Assembly (NCBI GenBank): GCA_005889395.1
Contig: VBFX01000098.1
Location: 1-7,123, forward strand
DNA from: Chloroflexota bacterium
GTDB taxonomy: Bacteria; Chloroflexota; Dormibacteria; CF-121
Direction of reading: 5' to 3'
Length of the DNA: 7,123 bases
Shown: piece after piece, positions 5,139-7,123 of the stretch
How positions within the stretch are numbered: position 1 is the first letter of the stretch
Layout: each line of letters begins with the position of its first letter
The notes under the pieces: model-generated
The model's input: the letters and a program-made list of their open reading frames with translations, nothing else
Database searches by the model: none
What the model was told of the DNA's origin: nothing
Program-made: the position numbers and the translations under genes

Positions 5139-6178
5139 ACCCGATCGCCGTCGCGCTCTGGAATCCGATCGTCGCCAAGGAGTATCGCTCCCGGATGCGA
5201 ACCTGGCGCTCACCGGTCGCCATGACCGTCTACATCCTGCTGCTGGGTGGCCTGGGCTGGGCGATCTTCTCGTCGATGACGTTTACCGCCCGCAACTCCT
5301 TCAACGCGGGCCAGGGGGCGAATTACGGCCAAGGCCTCTTTCTCTATCTCGTCCTTTTCCAGATGGTGCTGCTCGCCTTCATTACCCCCGCCCTGACGGC
5401 CGGCGCCATCAGCAGCGAACGCGAGCGGCAGACGATCGATCTGTTGTTTGTCACCAAGCTGCCGTCGTTCTCGATCCTCTGGGGAAAGCTGCTGGCATCG
5501 ATGTCATTCGTGCTCTTGCTCTTGTTGCTCTCGGTGCCGATCTTCAGCCTGGTTTTCCTGTTCGGCGGCATCGAATTGGACCAGCTCGCAGCGGCGTTCC
5601 TGGTGACGGCGGTCAGCGCCCTGACACTCGGCATCATCGGCATCGCCTGCTCGACGGCCTTCCGCCGCACGCTGCCGGCGACCGTGAGCGCCTATGGCGC
5701 GGCCTTCATCCTGCTCGCCGGCAGCTTGCTCTTCGGTCTGCTGTTTCCGACCGACATCGACCCGAACGCCACGGCCGCGCCGGCTCCCCCCGCGGTGACG
5801 TACCTGAGCCCGATTCTTCCCCTCATCACCATCGGCACGAACGGACCCGTCAACAACTACGGTGTCCGCAACGGCAACAACAACATCTATCCGACCGGAG
5901 GCGGCGGGATGGCGTGCTCGACCACACCCGCTGGGGTGCAGAGCTGCTACCCCATCGGCCCCAACGGCGCATTCAGCAAAGGCATCGTGGCACGGCCGGT
6001 GCAAGCCAGCGGGACGACCATTCCGAGCGGGCTCTTCACCGGCTGGCAATACTGGCAGGCGACGGTGACGATGCAGCTGATGCTCTCTTTGATCGCCTTG
6101 ATCGTGGGGGCCATCCTGCTTTCACCCATCCGGCACCTGCCCTGGCGGAGACGCGCCGCAGCGCCGGTAACGACATGA
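5135..6178 (+). CDS. ABC-2 type transporter permease
   Basis: A 347-residue integral membrane protein and the likely channel partner of the preceding ATPase. The amphipathic N-terminus with NPIVAKEYRSRMRTWRSP is typical of ABC-2 permeases. Six membrane segments are visible: about 27-48, 68-92, 119-145, 151-172, 184-204 and 309-331. After segment 2 comes the conserved coupling region with SSERERQTIDLL (93-104), expected to contact the ATPase. Between segments 5 and 6 lies a roughly 100-residue loop, rich in Pro, Gly and Asn and predicted to be outside, with two cysteines (C261 and C271) that could form a disulfide. The basic C-terminal tail (WRRR) is predicted to be cytoplasmic. The ATG overlaps the ATPase stop (ATGA), and its own stop overlaps the next start the same way, so the subunits should be made in step. 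ABC-2 permeases mostly export lipids, polysaccharides or drugs; which applies here cannot be told. Confidence 0.92.
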   Translation: MNPIAVALWNPIVAKEYRSRMRTWRSPVAMTVYILLLGGLGWAIFSSMTFTARNSFNAGQGANYGQGLFLYLVLFQMVLLAFITPALTAGAISSERERQTIDLLFVTKLPSFSILWGKLLASMSFVLLLLLLSVPIFSLVFLFGGIELDQLAAAFLVTAVSALTLGIIGIACSTAFRRTLPATVSAYGAAFILLAGSLLFGLLFPTDIDPNATAAPAPPAVTYLSPILPLITIGTNGPVNNYGVRNGNNNIYPTGGGGMACSTTPAGVQSCYPIGPNGAFSKGIVARPVQASGTTIPSGLFTGWQYWQATVTMQLMLSLIALIVGAILLSPIRHLPWRRRAAAPVTT

Positions 6179-7123
6179 CTTCTCTCGAGGCGATCATCCG
6201 CGAGCTCGGCCGCGCCGCCGCGCGCGCTCGCGGCGCGCGCTACGCGGTGCACGCGCTGGTGGCGGCGCTCGCCTGGATCGCCCTGGTGCTGGTCATCGCC
6301 CGACTTACACCGTTTGAGGGTCGCGCGCTGGTGGCCGCCGTCGGCATCCCGATCGCGCTCGTCATCGCGCTCCTTGCCTGGTTGATCCGCCGTCCGACTG
6401 CGACGGTCCTTATGCGGCTCGCCGATTTCCGGCTCGGCCTCAAGGAGCGGCTTTCCACGGCGTGGGAGCGGCGGAGCGAGTCCGGTCCGATGGACGCCAT
6501 TCAGTTACGTGATGCCCTGTCGCAAGCGGCGGGCGCTCGGCTGGCAAGGGCCTTCCCCGTTCGGGTCAGCCGGGGCGAAGCCTCCGTCGTCGCCGTCCTG
6601 GCCATTTTCTCGCTGGCGCTCGCGCTGCTCCCCAACCCGATGGACCAGGTGCTGGCGCAACGGCAGGCCGATCGGCTGAGCCAGGCGCGCGCGGCGAAGG
6701 CCGTGCAGGCTGCGGAGAAAAAAATCGCGGACAGCCCCAAACCCACACCAGTGGACCCGCAGGTGCAGAAGATCCTTCAGGACGCCGCGGCGAAGATCCG
6801 CGAGGCGGACAACCCGCGCAAGGCCCTCGAATCGATCACGCCGGCTGAGCAGCAATTGCAAAAATTACCCGATCCGGGGACGCCGGCCCTGAGCAGCAGC
6901 GCGCAGAACCTCGCCAATGCCCTGAGTGCAACGGCGGCCGGGAAGAACGCCGCCCAGGCGATCAGCAGCAGCCCGGCGCAGGGGGCGCAATCCGTACGCG
7001 ACCTGGCCTCGCAGTTGCGCAACCTCTCGCCCAAGGATCGCGACGAGCTGGCCAAGGCTCTCGCGAAGGCGGCACAGCAGGCACAGAACAGCCAGATGCG
7101 CGACTCACTCAATAAGGCGTCGT
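6175..7123 (+). CDS. Membrane protein with long Ala/Gln-rich helical region (3' end beyond right edge)
   Basis: The frame is open from the ATG at 6175 to the right edge (316 codons, no stop), so the gene is cut. The ATG overlaps the permease stop as ATGA, with no clear Shine-Dalgarno, which implies translational coupling. A short basic N-terminus leads to two membrane segments (about 24-43 and 51-71). Next comes a cytoplasmic helical stretch with ADFRLGLKERLSTAWE (83-98), and then a third membrane segment (about 137-153). The rest (154-316 and beyond) is a charged, Ala/Gln-rich, mostly helical region predicted to lie outside the cytoplasm, with possible coiled coil and interspersed Pro/Ser breaks. 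The LGLKERLSTA motif recalls DUF4175-like or other uncharacterised proteins that accompany MoxR, DUF58 and von Willebrand-domain genes, but this is recall, not a search. Role unknown; as part of this operon it may be an accessory subunit or outer-face scaffold of the ABC system. Confidence 0.8.
   Translation, partial: MTSLEAIIRELGRAAARARGARYAVHALVAALAWIALVLVIARLTPFEGRALVAAVGIPIALVIALLAWLIRRPTATVLMRLADFRLGLKERLSTAWERRSESGPMDAIQLRDALSQAAGARLARAFPVRVSRGEASVVAVLAIFSLALALLPNPMDQVLAQRQADRLSQARAAKAVQAAEKKIADSPKPTPVDPQVQKILQDAAAKIREADNPRKALESITPAEQQLQKLPDPGTPALSSSAQNLANALSATAAGKNAAQAISSSPAQGAQSVRDLASQLRNLSPKDRDELAKALAKAAQQAQNSQMRDSLNKAS
6220..6240. other. GC hairpin early in the last gene
   Basis: GCGCGCGC (6220-6227) and GCGCGCGC (6233-6240) flank the five-base loop TCGCG, giving an eight-pair all-GC stem 45 bases into the last gene. 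It encodes an Ala/Arg-rich stretch, so it may be only a codon-bias by-product. It could also slow ribosomes or reduce expression of the distal gene. Confidence 0.4.

Noticed and set aside
5504..6049. Minus-strand frames opposite the permease, and similar ones at 2148-2768, 4578-5213 and 6505-7112
   Set aside because: They are antisense shadows of well-supported plus-strand genes and show no domain features.
1..7123. CRISPR arrays, insertion sequences, attachment sites
   Set aside because: No regularly spaced repeats, transposase or integrase coding, or terminal inverted repeats were seen. The tRNA 3' end is not repeated elsewhere in the window as far as I could see.

Overview
The window is G+C-rich, bacterial and densely coding. 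The gene set is an ECF sigma factor with a membrane anti-sigma factor, then a secreted glutamine-amidotransferase-like membrane protein, an ABC ATPase with an aspartate at the Q-loop position, and an ABC-2 permease. Together with the near absence of Shine-Dalgarno sequences at some starts, this suggests a Chloroflexota-like or related Terrabacteria organism, possibly from a soil metagenome. That placement is an inference from recalled family resemblance, not from a search.

Layout. The minus strand (1-1374) carries a two-gene regulatory operon: a 202-residue ECF sigma factor, then an overlapping single-pass anti-sigma factor with an HxxxCxxC zinc-binding motif, whose end lies beyond the left edge. 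The spacer (1375-1782) holds a plus-strand tRNA-Leu(CAA), a short direct-repeat cluster, two hairpins and a promoter-sized inverted repeat. The plus strand (1783-7123) carries four genes that each overlap the next by four bases: a large extracytoplasmic membrane protein, an ABC ATPase, an ABC-2 permease and a coiled, three-segment membrane protein cut by the right edge.

How they may work together. Two matching ECF-type promoter sequences, GGAAC-N16-CGTC with identical 16-base spacing, lie on opposite strands. One overlaps the start of the sigma gene, the other sits directly before the four-gene operon. The simplest reading is that this sigma factor regulates itself and switches on the operon when the anti-sigma factor, with its large outer domain, senses an envelope signal. 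The operon would then make an exporter-like ABC complex with accessory membrane proteins. Substrate and signal are unknown. The weakest point is that the promoter at the sigma gene lies over its best start codon.
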